A stretch of DNA of 64,000 nucleotides from Azospirillum sp. (GCA_027486405.1 JAIXPD010000008.1:1-64000); one strand, 5' to 3'; numbered from the stretch's first letter, positions 29,939 to 39,594 are shown. The notes: generated by a model from the sequence alone, not told the origin. Translations and numbers: made by a program.

Positions 29939-29970
29939 CTGGTTCAGGGTGTGTCGTGCTGGTTCAGGTT
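29931..29970. repeat. 20-bp tandem duplication at the 3' end of the DUF3095 gene
   Basis: GTGTCGTGCTGGTTCAGG occurs twice, exactly 20 bp apart (29931 and 29951). The second copy contains the DUF3095 stop codon and the first contains the right arm of the neighbouring hairpin, so the hairpin arm is partly duplicated too. Confidence 0.85.
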
Positions 29971-31133
29971 GGGGCCGGAACGGGTTTGCCCGCCTTCATC
30001 GCCTTCAGCATCACCGACGCGCGCCAGAATCCCAGACCGTCCCCGTCGAGGAAATGGACGTGCCGGTCGGCGGACAGATCGCCGACCAGACAGGTGATGG
30101 TCGTCGCGTCGGCCCGCGCCGTGCCGTAATGGATGATCCCCGCCGCCGCTTCGGCGGCCAAGAGGCGTTCGATGGCCTCGGCCTCCGCCTCCGACACGTC
30201 CAGCACCATGCGCGGCCCGCCCGCCGCCTTGCGGAAGTCCGACCGTTCCGCCGTCGTCCGCTGGTAATAGAACGGGTCGAAATTGGCCAGCCGCCAGCCC
30301 ATGAACAGCAGAAAGCTCAAGGTCGCCGACGCCGCCAACGCCTTCAACACCCGCCCGACCGCCGCCCCGCGCGACCGGCTGGACCGCGCCTCCATCAACA
30401 GGGAGCGGTAGGTCGGCGGCCAGCGCGTGACCATGCGCTCCCCCCCGCCCAGCGGGGCGGCGGCGGCGGTGGGAACGATCCGTTCGATCTCGCCCTGGAT
30501 GCGCGCCAGCGCCGCCACACCGGCGGCCCCCGGTTCCACCGCGTCGATGATGACGCACAGCACCGTGCCGCGATGGGGCGGAACCGGACGCCAACGGCAG
30601 GACACCGCCTCCAGCCCCGGCAAGGGACCGGGCCGGGGGTCGAGCCGCCATTGCGCGTCGTCCTTCACCCAGGCGTCGGCGGCGGCGACTCCACCGCCCA
30701 GAAACAGGCCGAAGCTGTTGCCGTTGCCCACATCCTGCAACGCCGCCATCACCTCCAGCCCCTGGTCGAGCAGGGCGCGCACCGGCACGATGCCGATCCG
30801 CAGCGGCACGTCCATCACCTCCCCCGCCCAATGGGCGAGCGCGGCCAGCGCGTCGCGCGCCGCCTCCTGCCGCCCCGGCGGGACGGCGGCCATCGCCCCA
30901 TCGCCGCCAAATTGGCAGGCCACCGGCTGCCCCCCCTGCCCAATCGCCTGCGACAGCACGGCGACCACGGCGGCGGCGACGAAATTGACGTCGCGGTGCC
31001 GCCCTTCGCCCGCCAACCGGGTGCTGCCGATCACGTCGGCAATCGCCAGCCACCAATCGCCGTCCAACGCGGCGTAGCGGACCGGGTCCGCCGCTTCGGC
31101 CGCAAAATCATGAATCATCGGCAACGGCCGCAT
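29964..31133 (-). CDS. DUF3095 family protein, adenylate-cyclase-like fold
   Basis: 389 aa from ATG 31133 (CGGAG upstream); an ATG at 31157 adds 8 residues. The N-terminal half resembles DUF3095 and class III nucleotide cyclases: WWLAIADVIGSTRLAGEGRH, VNFVAAAVVAVL, then CQFGGDGAMAAVP. The first motif holds the aspartate that binds metal in cyclases. A hydrophobic stretch LAASATLSFLLFMGW lies at about 270-285, and the C-terminal half has FLDGDGLGFWRASV. Whether it makes a cyclic nucleotide is unknown. The C-terminus lies in a duplicated 20-bp repeat. Stands alone between convergent and same-strand genes. Confidence 0.82.
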   Translation of the reverse strand: MRPLPMIHDFAAEAADPVRYAALDGDWWLAIADVIGSTRLAGEGRHRDVNFVAAAVVAVLSQAIGQGGQPVACQFGGDGAMAAVPPGRQEAARDALAALAHWAGEVMDVPLRIGIVPVRALLDQGLEVMAALQDVGNGNSFGLFLGGGVAAADAWVKDDAQWRLDPRPGPLPGLEAVSCRWRPVPPHRGTVLCVIIDAVEPGAAGVAALARIQGEIERIVPTAAAAPLGGGERMVTRWPPTYRSLLMEARSSRSRGAAVGRVLKALAASATLSFLLFMGWRLANFDPFYYQRTTAERSDFRKAAGGPRMVLDVSEAEAEAIERLLAAEAAAGIIHYGTARADATTITCLVGDLSADRHVHFLDGDGLGFWRASVMLKAMKAGKPVPAPT

Positions 31134-31212
31134 CACGGGCACTCCGCAGGGGGGCATGGCGTTTGATGGTAACAGCTATGCCCGCCCGTCGCCCGGTCAA
31201 CCGGCTGATGCG

Positions 31213-31647
31213 TCACAGCCGTTCGGTCAGCGTCTCCATCACGTCCTTTTCCCGGTCGATCATCGCCAGCTCGTCGCCGACGAAATCGCGCATCGAAATC
31301 AGGCCGACGACCCGGCCATCGGCCACCACCGGCAGATGACGCAGGGTGTTGACGGTCATGCAGCGCAGGGCGTCGCCGACGCTGGTGTCCAGCGCGGTGG
31401 TCACGGGACAGCGGGTCATCACGCTGCCCAGCAGGGTCGAATCGGGATCCAGGCCACCGGCGACCACCCGGTCGGTCAGGTCGCGTTCGGTGAAAATCCC
31501 GACGGCGTGCGCGCCCGCGTCGGTGACGACGACGGAGGCGACGTGTTCATCCCGCATCCGCCGGGCGGCGTCGCGGGCGCTGGCGGTGGGCGGCAGGGCA
31601 ACCACCCGATGGCTGTGGACCAGATCCCCGACGGTGCGATTCATCAT
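31213..31647 (-). CDS. CBS-pair domain protein
   Basis: 144 aa consisting of two CBS domains: VGDLVHSHRVVALPPTASAR through GIFTERDLTDRVV, and GSVMTRCPVTTALDTSV through GLISMRDFVGDEL. CBS pairs bind adenosyl ligands such as AMP, ATP or SAM and act as energy sensors. There is no attached effector domain, so it likely acts in trans. The first of two adjacent ATGs (31647) is preceded by GGAGGAG. Cytoplasmic. Confidence 0.88.
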   Translation of the reverse strand: MMNRTVGDLVHSHRVVALPPTASARDAARRMRDEHVASVVVTDAGAHAVGIFTERDLTDRVVAGGLDPDSTLLGSVMTRCPVTTALDTSVGDALRCMTVNTLRHLPVVADGRVVGLISMRDFVGDELAMIDREKDVMETLTERL

Positions 31648-32042
31648 GGTGCTTCTCCTCCCGAAACGCGCAACACGGTCGCGGGTGTTCGAACCCACCG
31701 GATCGCGCCAGCAAGTGTTCGCAATTGCAAAAGAAAGCAGGAAACCAACGGCACGCGCGTGGAAATCAAAGAGCGCCTCAAATAAATCCTAGACCTGTCT
31801 TTCAACGATGACGAGATGATGACCATCAAGACAGGCGCATGTTCGCCATGATCCGTCAGCATGCGACAAAACCGCCCGATTCATCGGCGCGATGGTCCCG
31901 TTGGCACGCGACATTAATGATCGTCAGATCAGACACAAAACATTAACCGTTGATAAACCAAATACTGCGAAAACAGACTCATTGTAACATTTTGGTTCCT
32001 GCGCGCCTCCCGACGCGCTCCGCACAAAGGGCATCGCGCAGC
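31648..32042. other. AT-richer intergenic region with one inverted repeat
   Basis: This 395-bp gap separates the divergent CBS and PilZ-like genes. It is clearly less GC-rich than the surroundings, especially 31900-31995. An inverted repeat CCTGTCTT / AAGACAGG (31794-31801 and 31828-31835) has a 26-nt loop. No convincing gene or RNA was seen. An in-frame ATG at 31950 would extend the downstream gene by 31 residues of atypical composition and was not used. Promoters for both genes are presumably here, but no clear -10/-35 pair could be chosen. Confidence 0.4.
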
Positions 32043-32399
32043 ATGTCGTGGCTGTCGAAACTGACTGGCGGCGGCAAGGCCGCCAACGGCGCAACGGTGG
32101 ACAAGGGACCTCGCCCGTCCCAACCGCCGACCATCGTCATCGACCATCACGAATTCGTGCCGGAGGAGTTCGCCATCGGCTCCTTCCGCCTGCGCCCCTA
32201 CGACGGCGACCTGATCGCCCACCAGCAGTTTGACTTTCGCATGGTGTTCACGCTGGGGGAGGAGGTGGTGGATGCCCCCTGCCACGGCTTTGTCGTGAAG
32301 CTGACCGACGAAAGCGGTCTGGTCGCCCGCTACAAAAGCCCGACCTCCATCTACGAGCGCAAGTTTCTGGATTACGTCCGCGCCTGGAAGGGGCTGTAA
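32043..32399 (+). CDS. Small PilZ-like protein
   Basis: 118 aa from ATG 32043 (MSWLSKLTGGGK). After a 40-residue flexible leader rich in Gly, Lys and Pro comes one compact domain: IVIDHHEFVPEEFAIGSFRL, then FDFRMVFTLGEEVVDAPCHG, FVVKLTDESGLVARY and a C-terminal ERKFLDYVRAWKGL. The beta-strand pattern and GxVV..L...GLVARY resemble PilZ domains, but the RxxxR and D/NxSxxG c-di-GMP signatures are not obvious. Binding of c-di-GMP is therefore uncertain. It lies 81 nt upstream of mutL on the same strand. Confidence 0.7.
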   Translation: MSWLSKLTGGGKAANGATVDKGPRPSQPPTIVIDHHEFVPEEFAIGSFRLRPYDGDLIAHQQFDFRMVFTLGEEVVDAPCHGFVVKLTDESGLVARYKSPTSIYERKFLDYVRAWKGL

Positions 32400-32469
32400 G
32401 CGACAGCGGGCCAAAAACCGCACAGCACCAGCCCACCAAATACGGTGGCCCATCACCGACCATCCACCG

Positions 32470-32475
32470 TATGAT
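32470..32475 (+). promoter_or_regulatory. -10 box 5 nt before the mutL start (probable leaderless mRNA)
   Basis: TATGAT is followed by GCGGC and then the mutL ATG at 32481. With the usual 6-7 nt from -10 to +1, transcription would begin at or next to the A of the ATG. No ribosome site precedes the start. The -35 region is weak. Confidence 0.45.
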
Positions 32476-32480
32476 GCGGC

Positions 32481-34433
32481 ATGACGATCCGCCTGCTTCC
32501 CGACACCCTGGTCAACCGCATCGCCGCCGGTGAGGTGATCGAACGCCCCGCCGCCGCCGTCAAGGAATTGGTGGAAAACGCGCTCGACGCCGGGGCCACC
32601 CGCATCGACGTGGTGGTGCGCGACGGCGGCAAGACGCTGATCTCCATCACCGACGACGGGTGCGGCATGACACCGGACGAGCTGACGCTCGCCGTCGAAC
32701 GCCACGCCACCTCCAAACTGCCCGGCGACGATCTGCTCGACATCCGCTCGCTCGGTTTCCGGGGGGAGGCGCTGCCCTCCATCGGCGCGGTCAGCCATCT
32801 GACCATCACCAGCCGCCCGCGCGGGGCCGACAGCGCCTGGAGCCTGACGGTGGACGCCGGGGCCAAGGGCACGCCGCAGCCCGCCGCGCTGGCCCACGGC
32901 ACGCGGATCGAGGTGCGCGACCTGTTCGCCGCCGTGCCCGCCCGGCTGAAATTCCTGAAGGCCCCGCGCACCGAGTACGACCACATCGCCGATGGCATCG
33001 AACGGCTGGCGATGGCCCATCCCGGCGTCGCCTTCACCCTGTCCGACGGCGGCGGCCGGTCGGGGCTGCGGCTGTCGGCGGCGCAAGGCGAGCTGCTCGA
33101 CGCCCGGTTGACCCGGCTGGGCGCGCTGATGGGGCGCGATTTCCAGGACAACGCCGTGCCGGTGGAGGCGATGCGCGAGGCCGTGACCCTGTTCGGTTGG
33201 ATCGGCCTGCCCACCCTGCACCGGCCGACCGCGCGCCACCAGCATCTGTTCGTCAACGGCCGTCCGGTCCGCGACAAGCTGATGGTTGGCGCGGTGCGCG
33301 CCGCCTACGCCGATTTTCTGCCGCGCGACCGGCACCCGCTGCTCGCCCTGTTTCTGGAGATCGACCCGCAGGAGGTCGACGTCAACGTCCATCCGGCCAA
33401 GGCCGAGGTGCGGTTCCGCGATCAAGGGCTGGTGCGCGGCCTGATCGTCGGCGCGCTGAAACGGGCGCTGGCCGACGCCGGGCACCGCGCCTCCACCACC
33501 GTCGGGCTGGCGACGCTGGGCGCGCTGCGCCCGCACAGCGACGGCGGGTCGCCCGGCGCGTCCACCGACGGCGGGTTCGCCCCCTCCCCCCTGCCCTATG
33601 GCCGCAGCGGGGGCGGAAACAGCGGTTGGGGCGGTCAGCCATCCTGGAGCGCCGGGCCGACGGTCACGCCGGGGCTGGCGGAGCGGGCAACCGCCTTCCA
33701 GGCCCCCTACCCGACCCACAGCGGTGCCGGCAACGCCGGGTTGCCGCCGCTTCAAGGCCGCCTGTCCGGCTTCGCCCCGGCGGCGCGCCCGCCCGAATAC
33801 GCCCCCGCCAGCGCCCAGGTCCATGGCGGCCAAGACGCTCCCCCGCCCGACAGCCATCCGTTGGGCGCGGCGCGGGCGCAGTTGCACAACACCTACATCG
33901 TCTCGCAAACGCGGGAGGGCATCATCGTCGTCGACCAGCACGCCGCCCATGAGCGGCTGGTCTATGAACGGATGAAAAGCGCCCTGCTCGACGGCGGGGT
34001 GAAGCGTCAGGCCCTGCTGATCCCCGATCTGGTCGAGCTGGACGAACCGTCCGCCGACCGGCTGCTGACCCGCGCGGCGGAGCTGGCCGAACTGGGGCTG
34101 GTGGTGGAGGGCTTCGGCCCCGGCTGCGTCCTGGTGCGCGAGGTTCCGGCCCTGCTGGGGCAATCCGACGTCAAGGGCCTGATCGCCGATCTGGCCGAGG
34201 AGTTGGCCGAACTGGGCGACACCCTGTCGCTGAAGGAGCGGTTGGAAGCGGTGTGCGGAACCATGGCCTGCCACGGCTCCGTCCGCGCCGGGCGCGCCCT
34301 GAACATCGACGAGATGAACGCCCTGCTGCGCCAGATGGAAGCCACCCCGCACAGCGGCCAATGCAACCATGGCCGCCCGACCTATGTGGAGTTGAAGCTC
34401 GCCGACATCGAACGGCTGTTCGGGCGGCGGTGA
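32481..34433 (+). CDS. mutL: DNA mismatch repair protein MutL
   Basis: MutL couples MutS mismatch recognition to strand removal. 650 aa. The N-terminal GHKL ATPase has [29 protein letters not shown] and [10 protein letters not shown]. The middle is a Pro/Gly-rich linker (about 350-460). The C-terminal dimer domain carries [12 protein letters not shown], which fits the metal endonuclease motif DQHA(X)2E(X)4E, plus ACHGSVRAG and CNHGRPT. It is therefore predicted to nick DNA itself, as in bacteria without MutH. Start ATG 32481 has no ribosome site but a -10 box 5 nt away. Confidence 0.97.
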   Translation: MTIRLLPDTLVNRIAAGEVIERPAAAVKELVENALDAGATRIDVVVRDGGKTLISITDDGCGMTPDELTLAVERHATSKLPGDDLLDIRSLGFRGEALPSIGAVSHLTITSRPRGADSAWSLTVDAGAKGTPQPAALAHGTRIEVRDLFAAVPARLKFLKAPRTEYDHIADGIERLAMAHPGVAFTLSDGGGRSGLRLSAAQGELLDARLTRLGALMGRDFQDNAVPVEAMREAVTLFGWIGLPTLHRPTARHQHLFVNGRPVRDKLMVGAVRAAYADFLPRDRHPLLALFLEIDPQEVDVNVHPAKAEVRFRDQGLVRGLIVGALKRALADAGHRASTTVGLATLGALRPHSDGGSPGASTDGGFAPSPLPYGRSGGGNSGWGGQPSWSAGPTVTPGLAERATAFQAPYPTHSGAGNAGLPPLQGRLSGFAPAARPPEYAPASAQVHGGQDAPPPDSHPLGAARAQLHNTYIVSQTREGIIVVDQHAAHERLVYERMKSALLDGGVKRQALLIPDLVELDEPSADRLLTRAAELAELGLVVEGFGPGCVLVREVPALLGQSDVKGLIADLAEELAELGDTLSLKERLEAVCGTMACHGSVRAGRALNIDEMNALLRQMEATPHSGQCNHGRPTYVELKLADIERLFGRR

Positions 34434-34440
34434 GGCGCGA

Positions 34441-34480
34441 GGCCACGCGTGTGAGGCCGCGCGTGTCAGGCCGCGCTTTT
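34441..34480. repeat. 14-bp tandem repeat between mutL and the hemerythrin gene
   Basis: GGCCACGCGTGTGA (34441-34454) and GGCCGCGCGTGTCA (34455-34468) are followed by a partial third unit GGCCGCGC. The second unit contains the stop codon of the - strand hemerythrin gene. It separates two convergent genes. Confidence 0.7.
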
Positions 34481-34900
34481 CTCCACCCCCAGCCGTTCGG
34501 CCAGCGGGTACAGCTCGACGTCTTCGCGAACGATGCGGTTCTTGAACGCGTCCAGCATGATCCGGGTTTCCGCCACGAAGCCCGCCGGGTCCTTGGCGAT
34601 GGCAAAGGGGCCGGGCCAGCGCTGGCGGTAGGCTTCGAAGCGCTGGGTCAACCCGCCCATCTCCTGCTGGAACCGCGCGGCCAGAGCGCGCAAGGCCGGG
34701 TCGGCGGCGCGGGCCAACCGGGGGTACAGCGCCTTGTCCTCCACCGCCAGATGAACCGAGAATTTGCCGAACAGCTGCACGAGATCGGTGGCGACCGGGG
34801 CCGGGTTCGCCGCGATCGCCACCGGATCCAACCGCCGTTCGATGGCGGCGGCCAGCGCCAAGACGTCGCTGTGGTGGGTGTGGAAACTGGTCATGTCCAT
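34466..34900 (-). CDS. Hemerythrin HHE-domain protein
   Basis: 144 aa, helical, with histidines expected for a di-iron hemerythrin-like bundle: SFHTHHSDV near the N-terminus, SVHLAVEDKALYPRL in the middle (H..xE..Y pattern), and a C-terminal REDVELYPLAER. AAGGA lies 9-10 nt before the ATG. It is 97 nt after the hmp stop on the same strand, so it is likely part of the same NO-responsive unit. Related proteins bind NO or repair iron-sulfur centres; the exact role is not shown. Confidence 0.82.
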   Translation of the reverse strand: MDMTSFHTHHSDVLALAAAIERRLDPVAIAANPAPVATDLVQLFGKFSVHLAVEDKALYPRLARAADPALRALAARFQQEMGGLTQRFEAYRQRWPGPFAIAKDPAGFVAETRIMLDAFKNRIVREDVELYPLAERLGVEKSAA

Positions 34901-34997
34901 GATGGAGCGTCCTTCTTGGGAATGGTGCGGACCAGCGCCCCACCGCCAGGGGGGATGAGGCGCTGACGGGCGGGGCGTGGTGAAAGCTCCGCAGCGG

Positions 34998-36167
34998 TCA
35001 GGCCAGCGCTTCCTTGGGGCCGAAAAACTCGTGGAAGATCGCCCCGCTCGGCAGGCCCAGCGCGGTCAACGCGCCGATCACCGCCGCCATGAAGGGCTTC
35101 GGCCCCACCACATACGCCTCCGCGTCCGGCGGCAGCAGAGCCGCCAACGCCTGCCGGTCAAGCAGACCGACCAAATCCGGCGAGTCGTGCGCGTCGGGTT
35201 CGGCGTAGCAATAGACGGTCTTCAGGGCCTGATAGCGGGCGGCCAACGCGTCCACCTGATCGCGGAAGGCGTGCACCGCCCCGTTGATCGCGGCGTGGAC
35301 GTAGATCACCCGCCGCCCGGCGGCCAGCGCCTGTTCGGCCAACGGCAGGGCCGGAGTCTGCCCCACCCCACCGGTGATGAGCAGCACGGGCGCGGCGCTG
35401 TCGGTCAACACGAACTCCCCGGCGGGCGGGTAGACCTCGACCTCGTCGCCAACGCGCACGCGGTCGTGCAGGAAGCCCGACACCAGCCCCTGATCCTCCC
35501 GCTTGACCGAAATCCGATAGGTGTCGCCGTTGGGGCTGGCCGACAGGCTGTAATTGCGGTGCACCGTCTCGCCGTCGATGGTCAGCTTCAGGCCCAGATA
35601 CTGGCCGGGCCGGAAATCCATCACCCGGCCGCCATCGACCGGGGCCAACCGGAAGGAGGTGATGACCGCGCTTTCCGGGGTCTTCTCGACCACGCGGAAA
35701 CGGCGCGCGCCGCGCCAGCCGCCGGTCAGCGCCGCCTTGCGGCTGTATTCGGCCTCCTCCGCCGCGATCAGCAGGCGGGCGAGCTGCCAATAGGCCGCCC
35801 CCCAGGCGTCGGCGACCTCCGCCGTCACCGCGTCGCCCAGAACGCGCCCGATGGCCTCCATCAGGCAGCTCCCGACAATGTCATACTGATCCGCTGTGAT
35901 GTTCAGCGAGACGTGCTTTTGCACGATGCCCGCCACCGCCGACCCCAGAACCTCCAGCCGGTCGATGTTGGAGGCGTAGGCGATGATGGCGTTGGCGAGC
36001 GCCTGCGGCTGGGCACCGGCGCGCTGATGGCTTTGGTTGAAGACGGCGCGCACCTCGGGAAAACGCTCGAACATCAACGGGTAAAAGGTCGCGGTGATCT
36101 GGTTGGCGTGGGCGGCGACCAGCGGGGCCGTGGCCTTGATGATGGCGGTCTGGGCGGGCGTGAGCAT
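34998..36167 (-). CDS. hmp: Flavohemoprotein (NO dioxygenase) Hmp
   Basis: Hmp oxidises nitric oxide to nitrate with O2, FAD, heme and NAD(P)H. 389 aa from ATG 36167, with AAAGGA upstream. The globin domain comes first (MLTPAQTAIIKATAPLVAAH; proximal His in IVQKHVSLNI; QYDIVGSCLM), then FAD-binding RNYSLSASPNG and the NAD domain with ITGGVGQTPALP, YVHAAING and YVVGPKPFM. It ends IFHEFFGP, typical of Hmp. Divergent from norR with a sigma-54 promoter in between. Confidence 0.97.
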   Translation of the reverse strand: MLTPAQTAIIKATAPLVAAHANQITATFYPLMFERFPEVRAVFNQSHQRAGAQPQALANAIIAYASNIDRLEVLGSAVAGIVQKHVSLNITADQYDIVGSCLMEAIGRVLGDAVTAEVADAWGAAYWQLARLLIAAEEAEYSRKAALTGGWRGARRFRVVEKTPESAVITSFRLAPVDGGRVMDFRPGQYLGLKLTIDGETVHRNYSLSASPNGDTYRISVKREDQGLVSGFLHDRVRVGDEVEVYPPAGEFVLTDSAAPVLLITGGVGQTPALPLAEQALAAGRRVIYVHAAINGAVHAFRDQVDALAARYQALKTVYCYAEPDAHDSPDLVGLLDRQALAALLPPDAEAYVVGPKPFMAAVIGALTALGLPSGAIFHEFFGPKEALA

Positions 36168-36214
36168 GATGGGTGTGATCCTTTGTTGCGCGGCGTGATG
36201 TCGCATCCCCTAAG

Positions 36215-36229
36215 GCAAGCCCCGTGCCA
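36215..36229 (-). promoter_or_regulatory. Sigma-54 promoter of hmp
   Basis: On the - strand the sequence TGGCACGGGGCTTGC matches the sigma-54 consensus TGGCAC-N5-TTGC exactly. It lies 48 nt before the hmp ATG, so +1 falls at about 36203. Its presence next to a NorR-type activator gene supports NO-dependent activation of hmp. Confidence 0.88.
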
Positions 36230-36238
36230 AACCCGCCG

Positions 36239-36256
36239 GGCGCGGATTTCCGCGCC
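36239..36256. promoter_or_regulatory. Palindrome just upstream of the hmp promoter
   Basis: GGCGCGGATTTCCGCGCC is an inverted repeat with 8-bp arms and a TT centre, 9 bp from the -24 element of the hmp promoter. Possible binding site for a regulator such as NorR or IHF-like factors; only its symmetry is seen. Confidence 0.35.
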
Positions 36257-36270
36257 GCACAACCGGGCTG

Positions 36271-36298
36271 TTGTCAGAGTGACCCGCTGGGGTATGAT
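36271..36298 (+). promoter_or_regulatory. norR promoter with overlapping GT-N7-AC site
   Basis: TTGTCA (36271-36276), 16 bp, TATGAT (36293-36298), then 5 nt to the norR ATG, so the mRNA is probably leaderless. Overlapping the -35 box is GTCAGAGTGAC (36273-36283), which fits the NorR enhancer pattern GT-N7-AC. One site could both activate hmp and repress norR. Confidence 0.6.
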
Positions 36299-36303
36299 GT
36301 CGA

Positions 36304-37872
36304 ATGGACAACGTTGATGTCGTTTCGACACACCCCTTCGCCGCCGACGCGGTGGCCGATCTGCTCGAACGGCTGGACCAGCCGGATCGGCTGTGGCCGC
36401 TGTTTCTGGATCAGGCGACCCGCCGCCTGCCCTGCGACGCCTGCGCCGTGCTGCGCCTGGACGGCGACCGCCTGATTCCGATGGCCACGCGCGGCCTCAG
36501 CCCCGACACGCTGGGCCGCCGTTTCCGGTTGGACGACCACCCGCGCCTGCGCGCCATTCTGGAATCCGCCGAGGCGCTGACCCGCTTTCCCGCCGATTGC
36601 CCGCTGCCCGATCCCTACGACGGCCTGATCCCCGACGGTCGTGACCGCTTGCACGTGCATGATTGCGTCGGCGCGCCGCTGCGCCGCGTTGGCGGCGGCC
36701 CCGCCTGGGGCGTGATGACCTTCGACGCCCTGCACCCCGGCCAGTTGGACGGCTTTGCCCCGACCATGATCGCTCTGGCCCGGCTCGCCACCGCGCTGGC
36801 CGAGGCGGCGCAGCGGCGGGCCGCCCCAACGGCTCCGATCCGGGGGGGTGAGGAACGGTTTGATGAGCGCCCCGACCCGGCCCTTGAACTGGTGGGCGAC
36901 AGCCCGGTGATGGCGGCGTTGCTGCGCGACATCGACGCGGTGGCCGACAGCGATCTGGTGGTGCTGGTGCTGGGCGAAACCGGCGTCGGCAAGGAGCTGG
37001 TGGCCCGCCGCCTGCACGCCCGTTCCCGCCGGGCGCAAGGGCCGCTCGTTCATGTGAATTGCGCCGCCCTGCCCGACACGCTGGTGGAAAGCGAGCTGTT
37101 CGGCCATGTGCGCGGGGCCTTTTCCGGGGCGGTGGCCGACCGGCGCGGCAAGTTCGAACTGGCCGACGGCGGAACCCTGTTTCTGGACGAGGTCGGCGAA
37201 CTGCCGCTGGCGGTTCAGGCCAAGATGCTGCGCGCCTTGCAGAACGGCGAGATCCAGCGCGTGGGGTCCGACCGCCACCTGACCGTCAACGTCCGCGTCA
37301 TCGCCGCGACCAACCGCGACCTGACGCGCGAGGTGGCGGAGGGGCGGTTCCGCGCCGACGTCTATCACCGGCTCAGCGTCTACCCGCTGCGGGTGCCGCC
37401 GCTGCGCCAGCGTGGACACGAGGCGCTGCGGCTGGCCGGGCTGTTCCTGGAACGCAACCGGGCGCGGCTGGGGCTGCGCAACATCCGCCTGTCCGCCGAC
37501 GCCGAACGGCGGTTGCTGTCCTACCCCTGGCCCGGCAACGTGCGGGAGTTGGAGCACGCCATCGGGCGCGGGGCCATCCGCGCCCGCGTCGCCCGCGCCG
37601 CCGACGGCGGGGTCCTGACCCTGACCGCCGCCGATCTGGGCCTGACCGATGCGGAGGAAACGGCCCCCCCGCCCACCACCACCCCAAGCCCGGCCGCCAG
37701 CCCCCCTGACGATCTCCCCCTGCGCGACGCGGTGGAGGATCTGCAACGCCGGATGATCCGCGACCATCTGGCCCGCCACGACGGCAATTGGGCCAAAGCG
37801 GCGCGCAGCCTGGGCCTGGACCGCAGCAACCTGTTCCGTCTGGCCGGACGGCTGGGCCTGCGGACGGAATGA
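36304..37872 (+). CDS. norR: NO-responsive sigma-54 activator NorR
   Basis: 522 aa, with three domains. An N-terminal GAF domain (about 1-170) senses the signal through bound iron in NorR. A central AAA+ domain follows ([60 protein letters not shown]). A C-terminal Fis-type HTH is present ([25 protein letters not shown]). The sigma-54 loop reads GAFSGA instead of GAFTGA, a known tolerated variant. A Pro/Thr linker precedes the HTH. Divergent from hmp; no ribosome site before the ATG, but a -10 box ends 5 nt away. Confidence 0.94.
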   Translation: MDNVDVVSTHPFAADAVADLLERLDQPDRLWPLFLDQATRRLPCDACAVLRLDGDRLIPMATRGLSPDTLGRRFRLDDHPRLRAILESAEALTRFPADCPLPDPYDGLIPDGRDRLHVHDCVGAPLRRVGGGPAWGVMTFDALHPGQLDGFAPTMIALARLATALAEAAQRRAAPTAPIRGGEERFDERPDPALELVGDSPVMAALLRDIDAVADSDLVVLVLGETGVGKELVARRLHARSRRAQGPLVHVNCAALPDTLVESELFGHVRGAFSGAVADRRGKFELADGGTLFLDEVGELPLAVQAKMLRALQNGEIQRVGSDRHLTVNVRVIAATNRDLTREVAEGRFRADVYHRLSVYPLRVPPLRQRGHEALRLAGLFLERNRARLGLRNIRLSADAERRLLSYPWPGNVRELEHAIGRGAIRARVARAADGGVLTLTAADLGLTDAEETAPPPTTTPSPAASPPDDLPLRDAVEDLQRRMIRDHLARHDGNWAKAARSLGLDRSNLFRLAGRLGLRTE

Positions 37873-37881
37873 GGGGATGGT

Positions 37882-39585
37882 TTAGAACAAACTGCCCTGA
37901 GTCGGCGGCACGCGCGGCTTGCGACCCTCCGCCTTCTTCTCCAACTTAGGCTCAGGTTTCGTTTCAGGTTTCGTTTCAGGTTTCGTTTCAGGTTGAACAA
38001 CAACCGGCTGAACCGCCACCGGCGGGGCCTCCGTCAGCGGGGCGTCGCCCGCCACCGTCACCCCGACCCGGCTGTCGTCGCCAAAGCGCAGGGTCAGCGC
38101 CTGCCCCGCTGCGGTCTGGCGGGCGGTGGTGATCGGTTTGCCGTCGCGGTCCTCCACCAGGACGAAGCCGCGCGCCAGCACGCTCTTGTGGCTGTAGCTT
38201 TCCAGCAATTGGCCGAGCGACTCCAGCTTGCCCGCCCGCGTCTCAACCGTTGCGGCAAAGGCGCGGTCCAGGCGCGGCGTCAGGTCGGTCAACCGCCGCG
38301 CGGATTCCTCCAGACGGTGACGGGCCGGGGTCAGCGACAGGCGACCGGCGACGCGCTGGTACCGCCCCTCGGCCATCGTCACCGCGTGGCGCAGCGCGCC
38401 GTCCAACGCGCGGGCTTCCCCGGCCAGGGTTTGCCGGGCCTGGATCAACTGGTCGCGCGGGTGCCGCAGGCGGGCCGCCGCCTCCCCCACCCGCGTGCGG
38501 CGGCGTTCCAGCAGCGCCCCGGCGGCCAGCACCAGCCGTTCGGCCCGGTCGTCCAGGCGTTGGGCGTGGCCGTCCAGCAGGGCGCGGGGGTCGCCCAGGC
38601 CGCGCGCCAGCCCGTCCACCCGGTTGCGCCGCTCGCTCAACAACCGTCCGGCGCTGGCCAGCAGGCGGCGTTCGTCGTCCAGCACCTGCGCCAGCAACTC
38701 ACCGCGCACCGGAACCGCCATTTCGGCGGCGGCGGTCGGCGTCGGCGCGCGGCGGTCGGACGCGTGGTCGATCAGGGTGGTGTCGGTTTCGTGGCCAACG
38801 GCGGAAATCAGCGGGATGGCGCTCGCCGCCGCCGCGCGCACAACGATTTCCTCGTTGAAGGCCATCAGGTCTTCCAGCGAGCCGCCGCCGCGCGCGACGA
38901 TCAGCAGATCGGGGCGCGGGACCGGCCCGCCCGCCGTCAGCCGGTTGAACCCCGCAATCGCCGCCGCGACCTCCGCCGCCGCCCGTTCGCCCTGGACCGC
39001 GACGGGCCAGAGCAGGACATGGCGGGGAAAGCGGTCGTTCAGCCGGTGCAGGATGTCGCGGATCACCGCCCCGGTGGGCGAGGTGACGACGCCGATGACG
39101 GCGGGCAGGAAGGGGATCGGTTTTTTCCGCGCCGGGTCGAACAGCCCTTCGGCGGCCAGACGGCGCTTGCGCTCCTCCAGCATCTTCAGCAGCGCGCCTT
39201 CGCCCGCCAGCTCCATCGATTCGATGACGAGCTGGTATTGCGAGCGGCCCGGATAGGTGGTCATCCGCCCGGTGACGATGACCTCCAACCCCTCCTCCGG
39301 CTTGATCGCCAGCTTGGACATGGTCCCGCGCCAGCACACCGCCTCGATCACCGCCGTGTCGTCCTTCAGGCGCAGATAGCAGTGGCCGGAGCTGTGCTTC
39401 TTCGGCTGGGAGATCTCGCCGCGCACGCGGACGAAGCCGAACTCCTCCTCGATGCTGCGCTTCAGGCGGCGGGCGAGGTCGCCGACCGAATATTCCGGCA
39501 GGTTGGACCCCGGACGCGGTTCGGGCGCGACCAGAGGCAGGGACGGGGCGGATGACGGGGCGGGGCCATCAAAATCTTGAGTCAT
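37882..39585 (-). CDS. xseA: Exodeoxyribonuclease VII large subunit
   Basis: XseA is the catalytic subunit of exonuclease VII. 567 aa from ATG 39585 (MTQDFDGP). Order: OB fold ([42 protein letters not shown]), catalytic region ([55 protein letters not shown] with the last split here into its conserved pieces), then a long coiled coil. The C-terminus has an ETKP repeat tail. The longer start at 39603 is less likely because the promoter-like box at 39595 would lie inside it. Divergent from purD; convergent with norR. Confidence 0.95.
   Translation of the reverse strand: MTQDFDGPAPSSAPSLPLVAPEPRPGSNLPEYSVGDLARRLKRSIEEEFGFVRVRGEISQPKKHSSGHCYLRLKDDTAVIEAVCWRGTMSKLAIKPEEGLEVIVTGRMTTYPGRSQYQLVIESMELAGEGALLKMLEERKRRLAAEGLFDPARKKPIPFLPAVIGVVTSPTGAVIRDILHRLNDRFPRHVLLWPVAVQGERAAAEVAAAIAGFNRLTAGGPVPRPDLLIVARGGGSLEDLMAFNEEIVVRAAAASAIPLISAVGHETDTTLIDHASDRRAPTPTAAAEMAVPVRGELLAQVLDDERRLLASAGRLLSERRNRVDGLARGLGDPRALLDGHAQRLDDRAERLVLAAGALLERRRTRVGEAAARLRHPRDQLIQARQTLAGEARALDGALRHAVTMAEGRYQRVAGRLSLTPARHRLEESARRLTDLTPRLDRAFAATVETRAGKLESLGQLLESYSHKSVLARGFVLVEDRDGKPITTARQTAAGQALTLRFGDDSRVGVTVAGDAPLTEAPPVAVQPVVVQPETKPETKPETKPEPKLEKKAEGRKPRVPPTQGSLF
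37951..37994 (-). repeat. 12-bp tandem repeat in the xseA tail
   Basis: TTCAGGTTTCGT on the + strand is repeated about 3.7 times, encoding an ETKP repeat near the XseA C-terminus on the - strand. The 12-bp unit keeps the frame, so copy number can change without breaking the gene. Confidence 0.85.
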
Positions 39586-39594
39586 GGTGCGGGC

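Noticed and set aside
31950..32042. Longer start for the PilZ-like gene
   Set aside because: The added 31 residues have unlike composition, lie in AT-rich DNA and would remove the promoter region.
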